Shown: positions 11,172 through 21,643, numbered from the stretch's first letter. The stretch is DNA of 64,000 nucleotides from Streptomyces sp. SS1-1 (GCF_008973465.1 NZ_WBXN01000004.1:5930501-5994500), one strand, 5' to 3'. Notes: generated by a model from the letters alone, not told the origin. Numbers and translations: made by a program.

Positions 11172-12545
11172 ATGTCGGTGGAACAACTCCCGGCCGAGGT
11201 CCGGGAGTTCGCGAACTGTCTGGACGGCCTTCTGGCACGCCTCGACCAGGGCGGCGGCTGGTGCGGGGTGTTCTGGGAACGCGACCCGGAGGGCATGCGC
11301 GCCTGCCTCGACGGACGCGAGGTGCCGCCCTGGGACGTCGTGGAGTCCCTGCTCGGCGACCTCGCCGCCCGGTACGGCACGGACGGCGCGGCCCCCTACG
11401 CCGAACAGGCCCGCGCACTGCACACCGCCGCCGTCGCCGCCCACGACGCCCGCCCCGGCGGACGCGACGCCCTCGGCGACCGCCTCGACGTCATGCTCCG
11501 CGAACAGCGGTACGCCGCCGAACGCCGCACCGCCCTGGAGCACGCCCTCGCCTCCGCGACGACCCGCGCCGAGGCCGACGCCCTGCGCCTCGACCTCGCC
11601 TGGGCCCGCGACGACCACGCACGCGCGAGCGCCCGCTGCGAGGAGCTGCGCCGCCGCATGGCGGCCCTCGACCACCGCGACCTGCCCCCGCGCGGGCACA
11701 TCCCGGGAGCGGAGCCCGACGGGGCGGCCTTACAGCCCGAGGAACCCACGGGTCAGCGTTCCCCCGGCCCCGCCCCGGCCGTCCCCGACCCCGCCCCGAC
11801 CGTCCCCAGGCAGCGACGCCCCCGCCGGGGCGGCGCCCGCTTCGCCGGGGCCGTCGAGGAGGACACCGGCCCCGTCGCCGTACCGCCGGCCGTCGAGGAG
11901 CCGCTGCCCGCGCCGGCCGCCGGCGGGCGCGGATCGCCACGGGGCGCCCGGTTCGCCGGCGTCGCCGAGGAGACGCCCGAGGCCCGGCCCGGGACGGCCG
12001 TCGAGGAACTCGGCGCGGCCGACCGCGAGGACGTCCTCGCCACCGTCGAGGCCCTGCGGCGGCTGCGTGGCGCCGGACGCACGGGCGAGGCGCACGCCCT
12101 GCTCGTGGAGATCGCCTACTGGCCCCCCGCCCGCTTCCCGCTGCTCGCCGCCGAGATGCGGCACGCCGGGCTCGCCGCCGACTGGGCGACCCTGCTGTGG
12201 GAGGCGGCCTCCCTGCCCGCCGACCGCCTCGTGGCCGCCGCCGACGCCCTGACGGCCGCCGGACACACCGAGGACGGGGAGCGCATCCTGCGGGAGGGCG
12301 TGGTGCGGCCCGCGCCCGAGATAGGGCGTGCCGTGTTGGGCCTGACCGCCGGGGGACGGCATCGGGAGGTCCGGGTGCTGCTCGACGCGTACGTCCGTGT
12401 CCGCACCCCGGAGGAGGCCGCCCGCAGCGCCGCCGCCGACCCCGCGGAGCTGGTGCCGCTCCTGCTGGACGCGGCCCGGGGCGTCTCCGACGAGCGGTAC
12501 TGGGACCTGGTCCACGCCCTGCGGGTCGCGGGCTTCACCGCCTGA
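11172..12545 (+). CDS. Unknown Pro/Arg/Ala-rich protein with GARFAG repeats
   Basis: 457 aa from ATG 11172 (CGGGAG about 8 nt upstream). No family is recognised. The N-terminal 170 residues are helical, containing WCGVFWERDPEGMRACLDGREVPPWDVVE and then charged coiled-coil-like sequence (ERRTALEHALASATTRAEADALR). The middle (about 180-290) is low complexity with two copies of a R(G/R)GARFAG-(A/V)-(V/A)-EE-(D/T) motif. The C-terminal 170 residues are helical repeats (RLRGAGRTGEAHALLVEIA; ALTAAGHTEDGERILREG) resembling TPR/HEAT-like packing. It is probably a cytoplasmic scaffold-type protein; function unknown. Confidence 0.65.
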   Translation: MSVEQLPAEVREFANCLDGLLARLDQGGGWCGVFWERDPEGMRACLDGREVPPWDVVESLLGDLAARYGTDGAAPYAEQARALHTAAVAAHDARPGGRDALGDRLDVMLREQRYAAERRTALEHALASATTRAEADALRLDLAWARDDHARASARCEELRRRMAALDHRDLPPRGHIPGAEPDGAALQPEEPTGQRSPGPAPAVPDPAPTVPRQRRPRRGGARFAGAVEEDTGPVAVPPAVEEPLPAPAAGGRGSPRGARFAGVAEETPEARPGTAVEELGAADREDVLATVEALRRLRGAGRTGEAHALLVEIAYWPPARFPLLAAEMRHAGLAADWATLLWEAASLPADRLVAAADALTAAGHTEDGERILREGVVRPAPEIGRAVLGLTAGGRHREVRVLLDAYVRVRTPEEAARSAAADPAELVPLLLDAARGVSDERYWDLVHALRVAGFTA

Positions 12546-12641
12546 CCGGGAGGCCCGACACCATCCGCCGCATCCCTCCCACCGGCCCCATCCGTCACCC
12601 TCAGGAGTGTGAAACGAGATGGAGTCAGCGGGTTAACGACG

Positions 12642-12707
12642 ATGGTCTTGGCAAGGCTGTTCCAGGGGCTTACTTTCGAGCCTCTACGGCCCCCTCTACG
12701 GGCGTAG
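12642..12707 (+). other. Possible 21-aa leader peptide overlapping an inverted repeat
   Basis: ATG 12642 opens a 21-codon frame ending TAG 12705-12707, 31 nt before the carbamoylase start. The peptide ends ...PLRPPLRA and uses two CTA leucine codons, rare in such GC-rich genomes, each inside a direct repeat CCTCTACGG. The 3' half of the frame lies in the inverted repeat described next. No strong ribosome site precedes it (GGAG 17 nt upstream). The arrangement would suit translational attenuation, but this is inference. Confidence 0.3.
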
Positions 12708-12713
12708 AGGCTC
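12678..12713 (+). promoter_or_regulatory. 11-bp perfect inverted repeat upstream of the carbamoylase gene
   Basis: GAGCCTCTACG (12678-12688) and CGTAGAGGCTC (12703-12713) are exact inverted copies with a 14-nt spacer that carries a further CTCTACGG. The 3' arm ends 25 nt before ATG 12739 and 14 nt before the AAGGAGC ribosome site. It could be an operator for the cluster regulator or an RNA hairpin controlling the operon. Confidence 0.5.
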
Positions 12714-12738
12714 TGACGTCCCGTCGAAGGAGCAGCTC

Positions 12739-13581
12739 ATGGCCAACGTCGTTCGTGCCGCTCTGGTCCAGGCCACCTGGACCGGCGACACCGAGTCCAT
12801 GGTGGCGAAACACGAGGAGCACGCCCGGGAGGCGGCCCGGCAGGGCGCGAAGATCATCGGCTTCCAGGAGGTCTTCAACGCTCCGTACTTCTGCCAGGTC
12901 CAGGAGCCGGAGCACTACGCCTGGGCCGAGCCGGTCCCCGACGGGCCGACCGTACGGCGGATGCGGGACCTCGCCCGCGAGACCGGCATGGTGATCGTCG
13001 TGCCCGTCTTCGAGGTCGAGCAGTCCGGCTTCTACTACAACACCGCGGCCGTGATCGACGCCGACGGCACCTTCCTCGGCAAGTACCGCAAGCACCACAT
13101 CCCCCAGGTCAAGGGCTTCTGGGAGAAGTACTACTTCAAGCCCGGCAACCTCGGCTGGCCCGTCTTCGACACCGCCGTCGGCAAGGTCGGCGTCTACATC
13201 TGCTACGACCGGCACTTCCCGGAGGGCTGGCGCCAACTCGGCCTGAACGGCGCCCAGCTGGTCTACAACCCGTCCGCCACCCACCGGGGCCTGTCCTCCT
13301 ACCTCTGGCGGCTGGAGCAGCCCGCGGCGGCCGTCGCCAACGAGTACTTCGTCGCCGCGATCAACCGCGTCGGCGTCGAGGAGTACGGCGACAACGACTT
13401 CTACGGGACCTCCTACTTCGTCGACCCGCGCGGGCAGTTCGTCGGCGAGGTCGCCGGCGACAAGGCCGAGGAACTCCTCGTCCGCGACCTCGACTTCGAC
13501 GTCATCGAGGAAGTGCGGCAGCAGTGGGCGTTCTACCGTGACCGCCGCCCCGACGCCTACGAAGGGCTGGTGCAGCCGTGA
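12739..13581 (+). CDS. Nitrilase-superfamily beta-ureidopropionase / N-carbamoyl amino acid hydrolase (copy 1)
   Basis: Hydrolyses N-carbamoyl-beta-alanine or related carbamoyl amino acids to the amino acid, CO2 and NH3, the last step of reductive pyrimidine or hydantoin breakdown. 280 aa, ATG 12739 with GAAGGAGC upstream. The nitrilase triad is Glu44 (GFQEVF), Lys118 (KYRKHHIP) and Cys155 (VYICYDRHFPEG). The ungapped alignment with the second copy at 16630-17472 is about 70% identical by eye, with identical triad positions. The stop overlaps the start of the aminotransferase (GTGA), so the two are translationally coupled. Exact substrate (D- or beta-carbamoyl) is not readable. Confidence 0.9.
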   Translation: MANVVRAALVQATWTGDTESMVAKHEEHAREAARQGAKIIGFQEVFNAPYFCQVQEPEHYAWAEPVPDGPTVRRMRDLARETGMVIVVPVFEVEQSGFYYNTAAVIDADGTFLGKYRKHHIPQVKGFWEKYYFKPGNLGWPVFDTAVGKVGVYICYDRHFPEGWRQLGLNGAQLVYNPSATHRGLSSYLWRLEQPAAAVANEYFVAAINRVGVEEYGDNDFYGTSYFVDPRGQFVGEVAGDKAEELLVRDLDFDVIEEVRQQWAFYRDRRPDAYEGLVQP

Positions 13582-14861
13582 CCAAGGACCTGCTGGGACG
13601 CCACCACGCCGTCCTGCCCGACTGGCTCGCCCTCTACTACGAGGAGCCGCTGGAGATCACCCACGGCGAGGGCCGTCACGTCTGGGACGCCGACGGCAAC
13701 CGCTACCTCGACTTCTTCGGCGGCATCCTCACCACGATGACCGCGCACGCCCTGCCCGAGGTCACCAAGGCGATCAGCGAGCAGGCCGGCCGCATCCTGC
13801 ACTCCTCCACCCTCTACCTCAACCGGCCCATGGTGGAACTCGTCGAGCGCATCGCCGAGTTGAGCGGCATCCCGGACGCCCGGGTCTTCTTCACCACCTC
13901 CGGCACCGAGGCCAACGACACCGCGCTGCTGCTCGCGACCACCTACCGGCGCAGCAACACCGTCCTGGCGATGCGCAACAGCTACCACGGCCGCTCCTTC
14001 AGCGCCGTCGGCATCACCGGCAACCGCGGCTGGTCGCCCACCTCGCTCTCCCCGCTCCAGACGCTCTACGTGCACGGCGGCGTGCGCACCCGCGGCCCGT
14101 TCGCGCACCTCGACGACGAGGCGTTCATCGCCGCCTGCGTCGCCGACCTCAAGGACGTCCTCGGGCACACCCGGCCGCCCGCCGCGCTGATCGCCGAACC
14201 CGTCCAGGGCGTCGGCGGCTTCACCTCCGGACCCGACGGCCTGTACGCCGCCTTCCGCGAGGTGCTCGCCGAACGCGGCGTCCTGTGGATCGCGGACGAG
14301 GTGCAGACCGGCTGGGGCCGCACCGGCGACCACTTCTGGGGCTGGCAGGCACACGCCCGCTCCGGCCCGCCCGACATCCTGACCTTCGCCAAGGGCATCG
14401 GCAACGGCATGTCCATCGGCGGGGTCGTCGCCCGCGCCGAGGTCATGAACTGCCTGGACTCCAACAGCATCTCCACCTTCGGCGGCACCCAGATCACCAT
14501 GGCCGCCGGCCTCGCCAACCTGGCGTACCTGCTGGAGCACGACCTGCAGGGCAACGCCCGGCGCGTCGGCGGGCTGCTGCGGGAGCGGCTGCGGGCCGTC
14601 GCCGCCCAGGTGCCCCACGTACGGGAGGTGCGCGGACGCGGTCTGATGCTGGGCGTCGAACTCACCCGGCCCGGCACCGACGAGGCCGACCCGGCGGCCG
14701 CGTCCGCCGTGCTGGAGGCGGCCCGCGACGGCGGCCTGCTCATCGGCAAGGGCGGCGGCCACGACACCAGCGCCCTGCGCGTCGCCCCGCCGCTGACGCT
14801 CACCGTCGCCGAGGCCGAGGAGGGCGCCGCGATCCTGGAGAGCGCCCTGCGGAGCCTGTAG
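13578..14861 (+). CDS. Class III PLP-dependent aminotransferase (beta-alanine/omega-amino acid type)
   Basis: Transaminates an omega- or beta-amino acid, most likely the beta-alanine or beta-aminoisobutyrate released by the upstream carbamoylase, giving a semialdehyde. 427 aa, GTG 13578 overlapping the carbamoylase stop by 4 nt. Class III signatures: SGTEANDTALLLA (phosphate-binding region), YHGRSFSAVG, the cofactor Asp in LWIADEVQTGWGRTG and the Schiff-base lysine in DILTFAKGIGNGMS. It resembles alanine-glyoxylate aminotransferase 2/omega-aminotransferases. The gene order next to carbamoylases and dihydropyrimidinase supports the pyrimidine-catabolic role. Confidence 0.9.
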   Translation: MTKDLLGRHHAVLPDWLALYYEEPLEITHGEGRHVWDADGNRYLDFFGGILTTMTAHALPEVTKAISEQAGRILHSSTLYLNRPMVELVERIAELSGIPDARVFFTTSGTEANDTALLLATTYRRSNTVLAMRNSYHGRSFSAVGITGNRGWSPTSLSPLQTLYVHGGVRTRGPFAHLDDEAFIAACVADLKDVLGHTRPPAALIAEPVQGVGGFTSGPDGLYAAFREVLAERGVLWIADEVQTGWGRTGDHFWGWQAHARSGPPDILTFAKGIGNGMSIGGVVARAEVMNCLDSNSISTFGGTQITMAAGLANLAYLLEHDLQGNARRVGGLLRERLRAVAAQVPHVREVRGRGLMLGVELTRPGTDEADPAAASAVLEAARDGGLLIGKGGGHDTSALRVAPPLTLTVAEAEEGAAILESALRSL

Positions 14862-14899
14862 CGGGCGCCGCCCGGACCCCCGAGCGAGGGAACACCGCC

Positions 14900-16474
14900 A
14901 TGACCACCACCCCGGAGCCCTGGGACGTCCTCCAGCCCGCGCTGTCGGTCCGTCAGGTCCTCACCCTGGAGCGGGTTCTGGCCGGCGAGCCCGAGGTGGT
15001 GGCCGCGGCCGGCCAGCTCGACCGGCCCGTGCGCTGGGTGCACGTCGCCGAGGCCCCGGACGTCGGCGTGATGCTCAGCGGCGGCGAGATGGTGCTGACC
15101 ACCGGGGTGCTGCTCGCCGGGGACGAGGAGAAACAGGCCGAGTACGTCCGCTCGCTGCACCGGGCGGAGGCAGCCGCCCTCGTCCTGGGACTCGGCCGCG
15201 CCTTCCCCGCCCCGCCCGCCGTGATGCGCCGCGCCGCCGAGCGGTGCGGGCTGCCCATGGTCGTCCTGCACCGGCCCTTCCCGTTCGCCGAGCTGACCGA
15301 GGAGGTCCAGTCCCGGCTGGTGCGGCGCAAGTTCGCCGCCGTCAGCCTCTCGGAGTCGGTGCGGACCGCGCTGACGGCGCTCATCACCGGCGGCGCCCCG
15401 CTGCAGAGCCTGCTCGACGAGATCGCCTCCCACAGCGCCTGCCCCGTCGTCGTCAGCAACCTCGCCCACCGCGTCCTCGCCACGGCGGGGGAGCGGTCCG
15501 CCGTGGACGACGTGCTGCGCGACTGGGAGCGCATCGCCCGTCAGGCCGGGGGCAGCGAGGGCGACGGGTGGATCCGCGCCGAACTCGGCGGACGGGGGGA
15601 GCGGTGGGGCCGGCTCGTGCTGTGCGGGTACCGGGGCGACACCGCCACCGGGCGGCTGCTGGCCGACCGCGCCGCCGAGGCGGTCGTCCTGCACCGGATG
15701 CTCGGCGGCACCGCCGCCCACAGCTGGGAGGAGCAGTCCGCGCAGAGCCTGCTCACCGACCTGGTCAGCGGGGTCGTACCGGCCCGGCAGCTGCTGCCCC
15801 GGGCGCGGGCCGCCGGACTGCCCGTCAACCGGCGGACGTTCGTCCCGCTCGTCGTACGCGACGGCGAGGCCGCCCGCCTGGAACGGGTCCTGCGCCTGCT
15901 GGGACTGTCCGGGATCGTCGCCGAACTCGCCGACGGGGCCACCGCCGTGCTGCTCAGCCTCGCCCGCGACCAGGACGCCGGGGTGCTCGCCGCCAACTTC
16001 GCGGCCCGGGTGCGCTCGGAGGCGGGTGACGAGCGGACCGTCGTGGCCGCCGCCGACGCCCGGACCGTGTGGGACGAGGTGCCCACCGGGCTGCGGGAGG
16101 CCCAGCACGTCGCGGACGCCGTCGCCGACTCCTCCGCGGCCCTCGACCTCCCCGCCGTCGTCCGGCTGCGGGACGTCCATCTGCGCGGTCTGATCCGGCT
16201 GCTCCGGGACGACCCGCAGGTGCAGTCGTTCGCCGAACGCGAGCTGGACGGGCTGCTGTGCGGCCCCGACGGGGACCTCCTCGCCGTCCTGCGCACGTAC
16301 CTCGCCACCGGCCGCAACAAGTCCCGCACCGCCCAGCTCCACCATGTCTCACGGCCCGCGCTGTACCGCCGTCTGGAGGCGATACAGAGCCGGCTCGGAG
16401 TCGACCTCGACGACTTCGAGCAGGCCGCCTCGGTGCACATCGCACTCCTCGCGCATGACGCGCAACACGGTTGA
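14900..16474 (+). CDS. PucR-family transcriptional regulator of the hydantoin/pyrimidine cluster
   Basis: 524 aa from ATG 14900 with GAGGGA upstream. The N-terminal PucR sensor domain (residues about 15-135) has LSVRQVLTLERVLAGEPEVVA and RPVRWVHVAEAPDVGVMLSGGEMVLTTG, as in purine/allantoin regulators. A GGDEF-like CdaR middle region follows. The C-terminal PucR HTH_30 is LRTYLATGRNKSRTAQLHHVSRPALYRRLEAIQ. These proteins usually activate catabolic genes in response to a nitrogenous ligand. It lies inside the cluster, 38 nt after the aminotransferase, and is a natural candidate for binding the repeats at 16525-16571. Confidence 0.9.
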   Translation: MTTTPEPWDVLQPALSVRQVLTLERVLAGEPEVVAAAGQLDRPVRWVHVAEAPDVGVMLSGGEMVLTTGVLLAGDEEKQAEYVRSLHRAEAAALVLGLGRAFPAPPAVMRRAAERCGLPMVVLHRPFPFAELTEEVQSRLVRRKFAAVSLSESVRTALTALITGGAPLQSLLDEIASHSACPVVVSNLAHRVLATAGERSAVDDVLRDWERIARQAGGSEGDGWIRAELGGRGERWGRLVLCGYRGDTATGRLLADRAAEAVVLHRMLGGTAAHSWEEQSAQSLLTDLVSGVVPARQLLPRARAAGLPVNRRTFVPLVVRDGEAARLERVLRLLGLSGIVAELADGATAVLLSLARDQDAGVLAANFAARVRSEAGDERTVVAAADARTVWDEVPTGLREAQHVADAVADSSAALDLPAVVRLRDVHLRGLIRLLRDDPQVQSFAERELDGLLCGPDGDLLAVLRTYLATGRNKSRTAQLHHVSRPALYRRLEAIQSRLGVDLDDFEQAASVHIALLAHDAQHG

Positions 16475-16524
16475 AACATGCAATGACCTGCGAAAACGGC
16501 GGTGAAACATGGGTCCACGACAGG

Positions 16525-16571
16525 GTGACACCGTGGCACGCCCCACGCCCGCAGACGTGACACGGTGCCAC
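16525..16571. promoter_or_regulatory. Two direct repeats GTGACACSGTGSCAC, candidate operators
   Basis: GTGACACCGTGGCAC (16525-16539) and GTGACACGGTGCCAC (16557-16571) differ at two of 15 positions and start 32 nt apart, about three helical turns. Each is itself close to palindromic (GTGnCAC-n-GTGnCAC). They sit 59-105 nt upstream of the second carbamoylase start, just after the PucR gene. Best candidate ligand: the PucR-family protein (inference). TGAAACATG is also repeated at about 16473 and 16503. Confidence 0.5.
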
Positions 16572-16629
16572 TCAAAGCCGATCACCGGGCTTCCTACGCT
16601 CGCTGCACACCGAGCGACCGGAGGTCCCG

Positions 16630-17472
16630 ATGAGCCCAGTGATCCGCGCCGCCCTCTTCCAGACCGCCTGGACCGGCGACAAGGAGTCGATGATCCAGGT
16701 GCACGAGCAGGCGGTCCGGGACGCGGCCGCCCAGGGCGCCCAAGTGCTCTGCTTCCAGGAGCTGTTCTACGGCCCGTACTTCTGCCAGGTGCAGGACAAG
16801 GCGTTCTACGAGTACGCCGAGCAGGTGCCCGAGGGCCCGATCGTCCGCCGCTTCCAGGACCTCGCCCGCGAGCTGGGCATCGTCCTGATCCTGCCCGTGT
16901 ACGAGGAGGAGCAGCCCGGCGTCCTCTACAACACGGCCGCCGTGATCGACGCGGACGGGTCGTACCTCGGCAAGTACCGAAAGCACCACATCCCCCAAGT
17001 GCCGGGCTTCTGGGAGAAGTTCTACTTCCGGCCGGGCAACCTGGGCTGGCCCGTCTTCGACACGGCCGTCGGCCGGATCGGCGTCTACATCTGCTACGAC
17101 CGGCACTTCCCGGAGGGCTGGCGGGCACTGGGGCTGGCCGGCGCCGAGATCGTCTTCAACCCGTCGGCGACCTCGCGCGGACTCTCGCGCTACCTCTGGC
17201 AGTTGGAGCAGCCCGCGGCGGCCGTGGCCAACGAGTACTTCGTCGGCGCGATCAACCGGGTCGGCGTCGAGGACCTGGGCGACAACGACTTCTACGGCAC
17301 CACGTACTTCGTGGACCCCGAGGCGCAGTTCGTGGGCGAGGTCGCGAGCGACAAGGAGACCGAACTCGTCGTGCGCGACCTGGACATGGCGAAACTCCGC
17401 GAGGTCCGCGACCGCTGGCAGTTCTTCCGGGACCGCCGGCCCGACGCCTACGGACCGATCACCGCCCCGTAA
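16630..17472 (+). CDS. Nitrilase-superfamily beta-ureidopropionase / N-carbamoyl amino acid hydrolase (copy 2)
   Basis: Second 280-aa carbamoylase of the cluster, ATG 16630 with GGAGG at 16620-16624. It aligns without gaps to the copy at 12739-13581. The triad is Glu44 (CFQELF), Lys118 (KYRKHHIP) and Cys155 (VYICYDRHFPEG). Differences cluster at residues 22-65 and 90-100, around the substrate pocket entrance in this fold, so the two copies may prefer different carbamoyl amino acids (inference). It is followed after 33 nt by dihydropyrimidinase, probably in one transcript starting at the repeats at 16525-16571. Confidence 0.9.
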   Translation: MSPVIRAALFQTAWTGDKESMIQVHEQAVRDAAAQGAQVLCFQELFYGPYFCQVQDKAFYEYAEQVPEGPIVRRFQDLARELGIVLILPVYEEEQPGVLYNTAAVIDADGSYLGKYRKHHIPQVPGFWEKFYFRPGNLGWPVFDTAVGRIGVYICYDRHFPEGWRALGLAGAEIVFNPSATSRGLSRYLWQLEQPAAAVANEYFVGAINRVGVEDLGDNDFYGTTYFVDPEAQFVGEVASDKETELVVRDLDMAKLREVRDRWQFFRDRRPDAYGPITAP

Positions 17473-17505
17473 GACCCCAGCGCCGAGCACGGTAGGAGAG
17501 GGAGA

Positions 17506-18909
17506 ATGAGCAGCCGTACCGTCATCCGCGGTGGTCTCGTCATCACCGCGTCCGACGAGATGCACGCCGACGTCCTGATCGAGGACGGCCGGATCGCCGC
17601 CCTCGCCGCGAGCGGCACCCCGGCCGCCGGGGCCTGGACCGCCGACCGGACCATCGACGCCACCGGCAAGTACGTCATCCCGGGCGGCGTCGACGTCCAC
17701 ACCCACATGGAGCTGCCGTTCGGCGGCACCTTCGCCTCCGACACGTTCGAGACCGGCACCCGGGCCGCCGCCTGGGGCGGCACCACCACCATCGTCGACT
17801 TCGCCGTGCAGAGCGTGGGCCACACCCTGCGCGAGGGCCTGGACGCCTGGCACGCCAAGGCGGAGGGCAACTGCGCGATCGACTACGGGTTCCACATGAT
17901 CGTCTCCGATGTGAACGAGGAGACGCTCAAGGAGATGGACCTGCTGGTGGAGGAGGGCGTCACCTCCTTCAAGCAGTTCATGGCCTACCCCGGGGTCTTC
18001 TACTCGGACGACGGCCAGATCCTGCGCGCCATGCAGCGCTCCGCCGAGAACGGCGGGCTGATCATGATGCACGCCGAGAACGGCATCGCCATCGACGTCC
18101 TCGTCGAGCAGGCGCTGGCCCGCGGCGAGACCGACCCCCGCTACCACGGCGAGGTGCGCAAGGCCCTGCTGGAGGCCGAGGCCACCCACCGCGCCATCAG
18201 GCTGGCCCAGGTCGCGGGCGCGCCGCTGTACGTCGTGCACGTCTCGGCGACGGAGGCGGTCGCGGAACTCGCGCGGGCCCGCGACGACGGGCTGAACGTC
18301 TTCGGCGAGACCTGCCCGCAGTATCTGTTCCTGTCCACCGACAACCTGGCGGAGCCGGACTTCGAGGGCGCGAAGTACGTGTGCTCGACGCCGCTGCGGC
18401 CCAAGGAGCACCAGGCGCAGCTCTGGAAGGGGCTGCGGACCAACGACCTCCAGGTCGTCTCCACCGACCACTGCCCGTTCTGCTTCGTCGGCCAGAAGGA
18501 GCTGGGACGCGGGGACTTCTCGAAGATCCCCAACGGGATGCCGGGCGTCGAGAACCGGATGGACCTGCTGCACCAGGCCGTGGTCGACGGGCACATCTCG
18601 CGCCGCCGCTGGATCGAGATCGCCTGCGCCACACCGGCCCGGATGTTCGGGATGTACCCGAAGAAGGGCACCCTCGCGCCGGGCGCGGACGCGGACGTCG
18701 TGATCTACGACCCGCACGCCGAGCAGGTCATGTCCGCCGAGACCCACCACATGAACGTCGACTACTCGGCGTACGAGGGCCGGCGGACCACCGGCCGGGT
18801 CGAGACGGTCCTCTCGCGCGGCGAGCCCGTCATCACCGAGCGGGAGTACACCGGCCGCGCCGGGCACGGTGTCTACACGCCCCGCTCCACCTGTCAGTAC
18901 CTGAACTAG
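17506..18909 (+). CDS. hydA: Dihydropyrimidinase / D-hydantoinase
   Basis: Opens dihydrouracil, dihydrothymine or 5-substituted hydantoins to N-carbamoyl amino acids, the substrates of the neighbouring carbamoylases. 467 aa, usual length, ATG 17506 with AGGAGAGGGAG upstream. The complete binuclear zinc site is present: His65 and His67 (DVHTHMELP), carbamylated Lys156 (SFKQFMAYPG), His189 (MMHAENG), His245 (VVHVSATE) and Asp321 (STDHCPF). It is followed by the LLM oxidoreductase after 11 nt. No dihydropyrimidine dehydrogenase is present in the window, so ring reduction must come from elsewhere or the true substrates are hydantoins. Confidence 0.94.
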   Translation: MSSRTVIRGGLVITASDEMHADVLIEDGRIAALAASGTPAAGAWTADRTIDATGKYVIPGGVDVHTHMELPFGGTFASDTFETGTRAAAWGGTTTIVDFAVQSVGHTLREGLDAWHAKAEGNCAIDYGFHMIVSDVNEETLKEMDLLVEEGVTSFKQFMAYPGVFYSDDGQILRAMQRSAENGGLIMMHAENGIAIDVLVEQALARGETDPRYHGEVRKALLEAEATHRAIRLAQVAGAPLYVVHVSATEAVAELARARDDGLNVFGETCPQYLFLSTDNLAEPDFEGAKYVCSTPLRPKEHQAQLWKGLRTNDLQVVSTDHCPFCFVGQKELGRGDFSKIPNGMPGVENRMDLLHQAVVDGHISRRRWIEIACATPARMFGMYPKKGTLAPGADADVVIYDPHAEQVMSAETHHMNVDYSAYEGRRTTGRVETVLSRGEPVITEREYTGRAGHGVYTPRSTCQYLN

Positions 18910-18920
18910 GAGCGGAGCAC

Positions 18921-19943
18921 ATGGACTTTGGACTCGTCCTGCAGACGGACCCGCCGGCCTCTCGGGTCGTCGAGCTGATGAAGCGCGCCGAGGACAACGG
19001 GTTCACCCACGGCTGGACCTTCGACTCGGCCGTGCTGTGGCAGGAGCCGTTCGTCATCTACAGCCAGATCCTGGCGCAGACACGGCAGTTGAAGGTCGGC
19101 CCGATGGTCACGAACCCGGGCACCCGCACCTGGGAGGTGACCGCCTCGACCTTCGCCACGCTGAACGACATGTTCGGCAACCGCACGGTGTGCGGGATCG
19201 GCCGCGGTGACTCGGCGATGCGGGTGGCCGGGCGCAAGCCCAACACCCTGGCCCGGATCAGCGAGGCCATGAAGGTCATCCGGGCGCTCGGCAGCGGGCG
19301 GGAGGCCGACCTCGGCGGCGGCACGGCCGTCCGGTTCCCCTGGATCAAGCCGGGTGCCGAACTCCCGGTGTGGATGGCGGCGTACGGCCCGAAGGCGTTG
19401 AAGATGACCGGCGAGGAGGCCGACGGGTTCATCCTCCAGCTGGCCGACCTCTATCTGACCGAGTACATGGTGAAGGCGGTCAAGGACGCGGCGGCCGCCG
19501 CGGGCCGCGACCCGTCCGAGGTGACGATCTGCGTCGCCGCCCCCGCCTACGTCACCGAGGACGACTCGCCCGAGGCGCTCGCCCACGCCCGTGAGCAGTG
19601 CCGCTGGTTCGGCGGGATGGTCGGCAACCACGTGGCCGACCTGGTCGCCAAGTACGGCGAGCACTCCTCGGCCGTCCCCGAGGAGCTGACCGACTACATC
19701 AAGGCCCGGCAGGGGTACGACTACTCCCATCACGGACGGGCCGACAACCCCGACACCGCCTTCGTCCCCGACGAGATCGTCGACCGGTTCTGCCTCGTCG
19801 GGCCGGTCGAGCGGCACATCGAGAAGCTGAACGCGCTGCGTGACCTCGGCGTCGACCAGTTCGCCGTCTACGACATGCACGACGCGCAGGAAGCCGTGAT
19901 CGACGCGTACGGCTCGTCGGTCATCCCCGCCGTCAACTCATAG
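18921..19943 (+). CDS. LLM-class F420-dependent oxidoreductase (TIGR03842-like)
   Basis: A luciferase-like monooxygenase-fold enzyme, probably using F420 (or FMN). 340 aa from ATG 18921, with AGGAGCGGAG upstream. Family features: N-terminal MDFGLVLQTDPPA, GIGRGDSAMRVAGRKPNTL and KVGPMVTNPGTRTWEVTAS. I recall this subfamily as one that occurs next to hydantoinase genes in actinobacteria, which is the case here. Its reaction is not established; oxidation or reduction of the pyrimidine/hydantoin ring is a reasonable guess from context only. It is the last enzyme gene before the permease. Confidence 0.85.
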   Translation: MDFGLVLQTDPPASRVVELMKRAEDNGFTHGWTFDSAVLWQEPFVIYSQILAQTRQLKVGPMVTNPGTRTWEVTASTFATLNDMFGNRTVCGIGRGDSAMRVAGRKPNTLARISEAMKVIRALGSGREADLGGGTAVRFPWIKPGAELPVWMAAYGPKALKMTGEEADGFILQLADLYLTEYMVKAVKDAAAAAGRDPSEVTICVAAPAYVTEDDSPEALAHAREQCRWFGGMVGNHVADLVAKYGEHSSAVPEELTDYIKARQGYDYSHHGRADNPDTAFVPDEIVDRFCLVGPVERHIEKLNALRDLGVDQFAVYDMHDAQEAVIDAYGSSVIPAVNS

Positions 19944-20073
19944 TCACCACAGGCGCGTTCGCAGTACGGCTGCACCCGACCCCCCACCCTTGGTCACCCT
20001 CCCCGCCCGTTCCGGGGAGGGTCCTGGGGCCCCGCACGGCCTCTCCCGTCCCGCCCGATTGATTGGCCTGCCC

Positions 20074-21621
<1,548 letters not shown>

Positions 21622-21643
21622 CGGGCCCGGCGCCGGAGGACGG

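Noticed and set aside
14066..16345. Long minus-strand frame opposite the aminotransferase and PucR genes
   Set aside because: Antisense shadow; no ribosome site and no recognisable domain, while the opposite strand encodes complete families.
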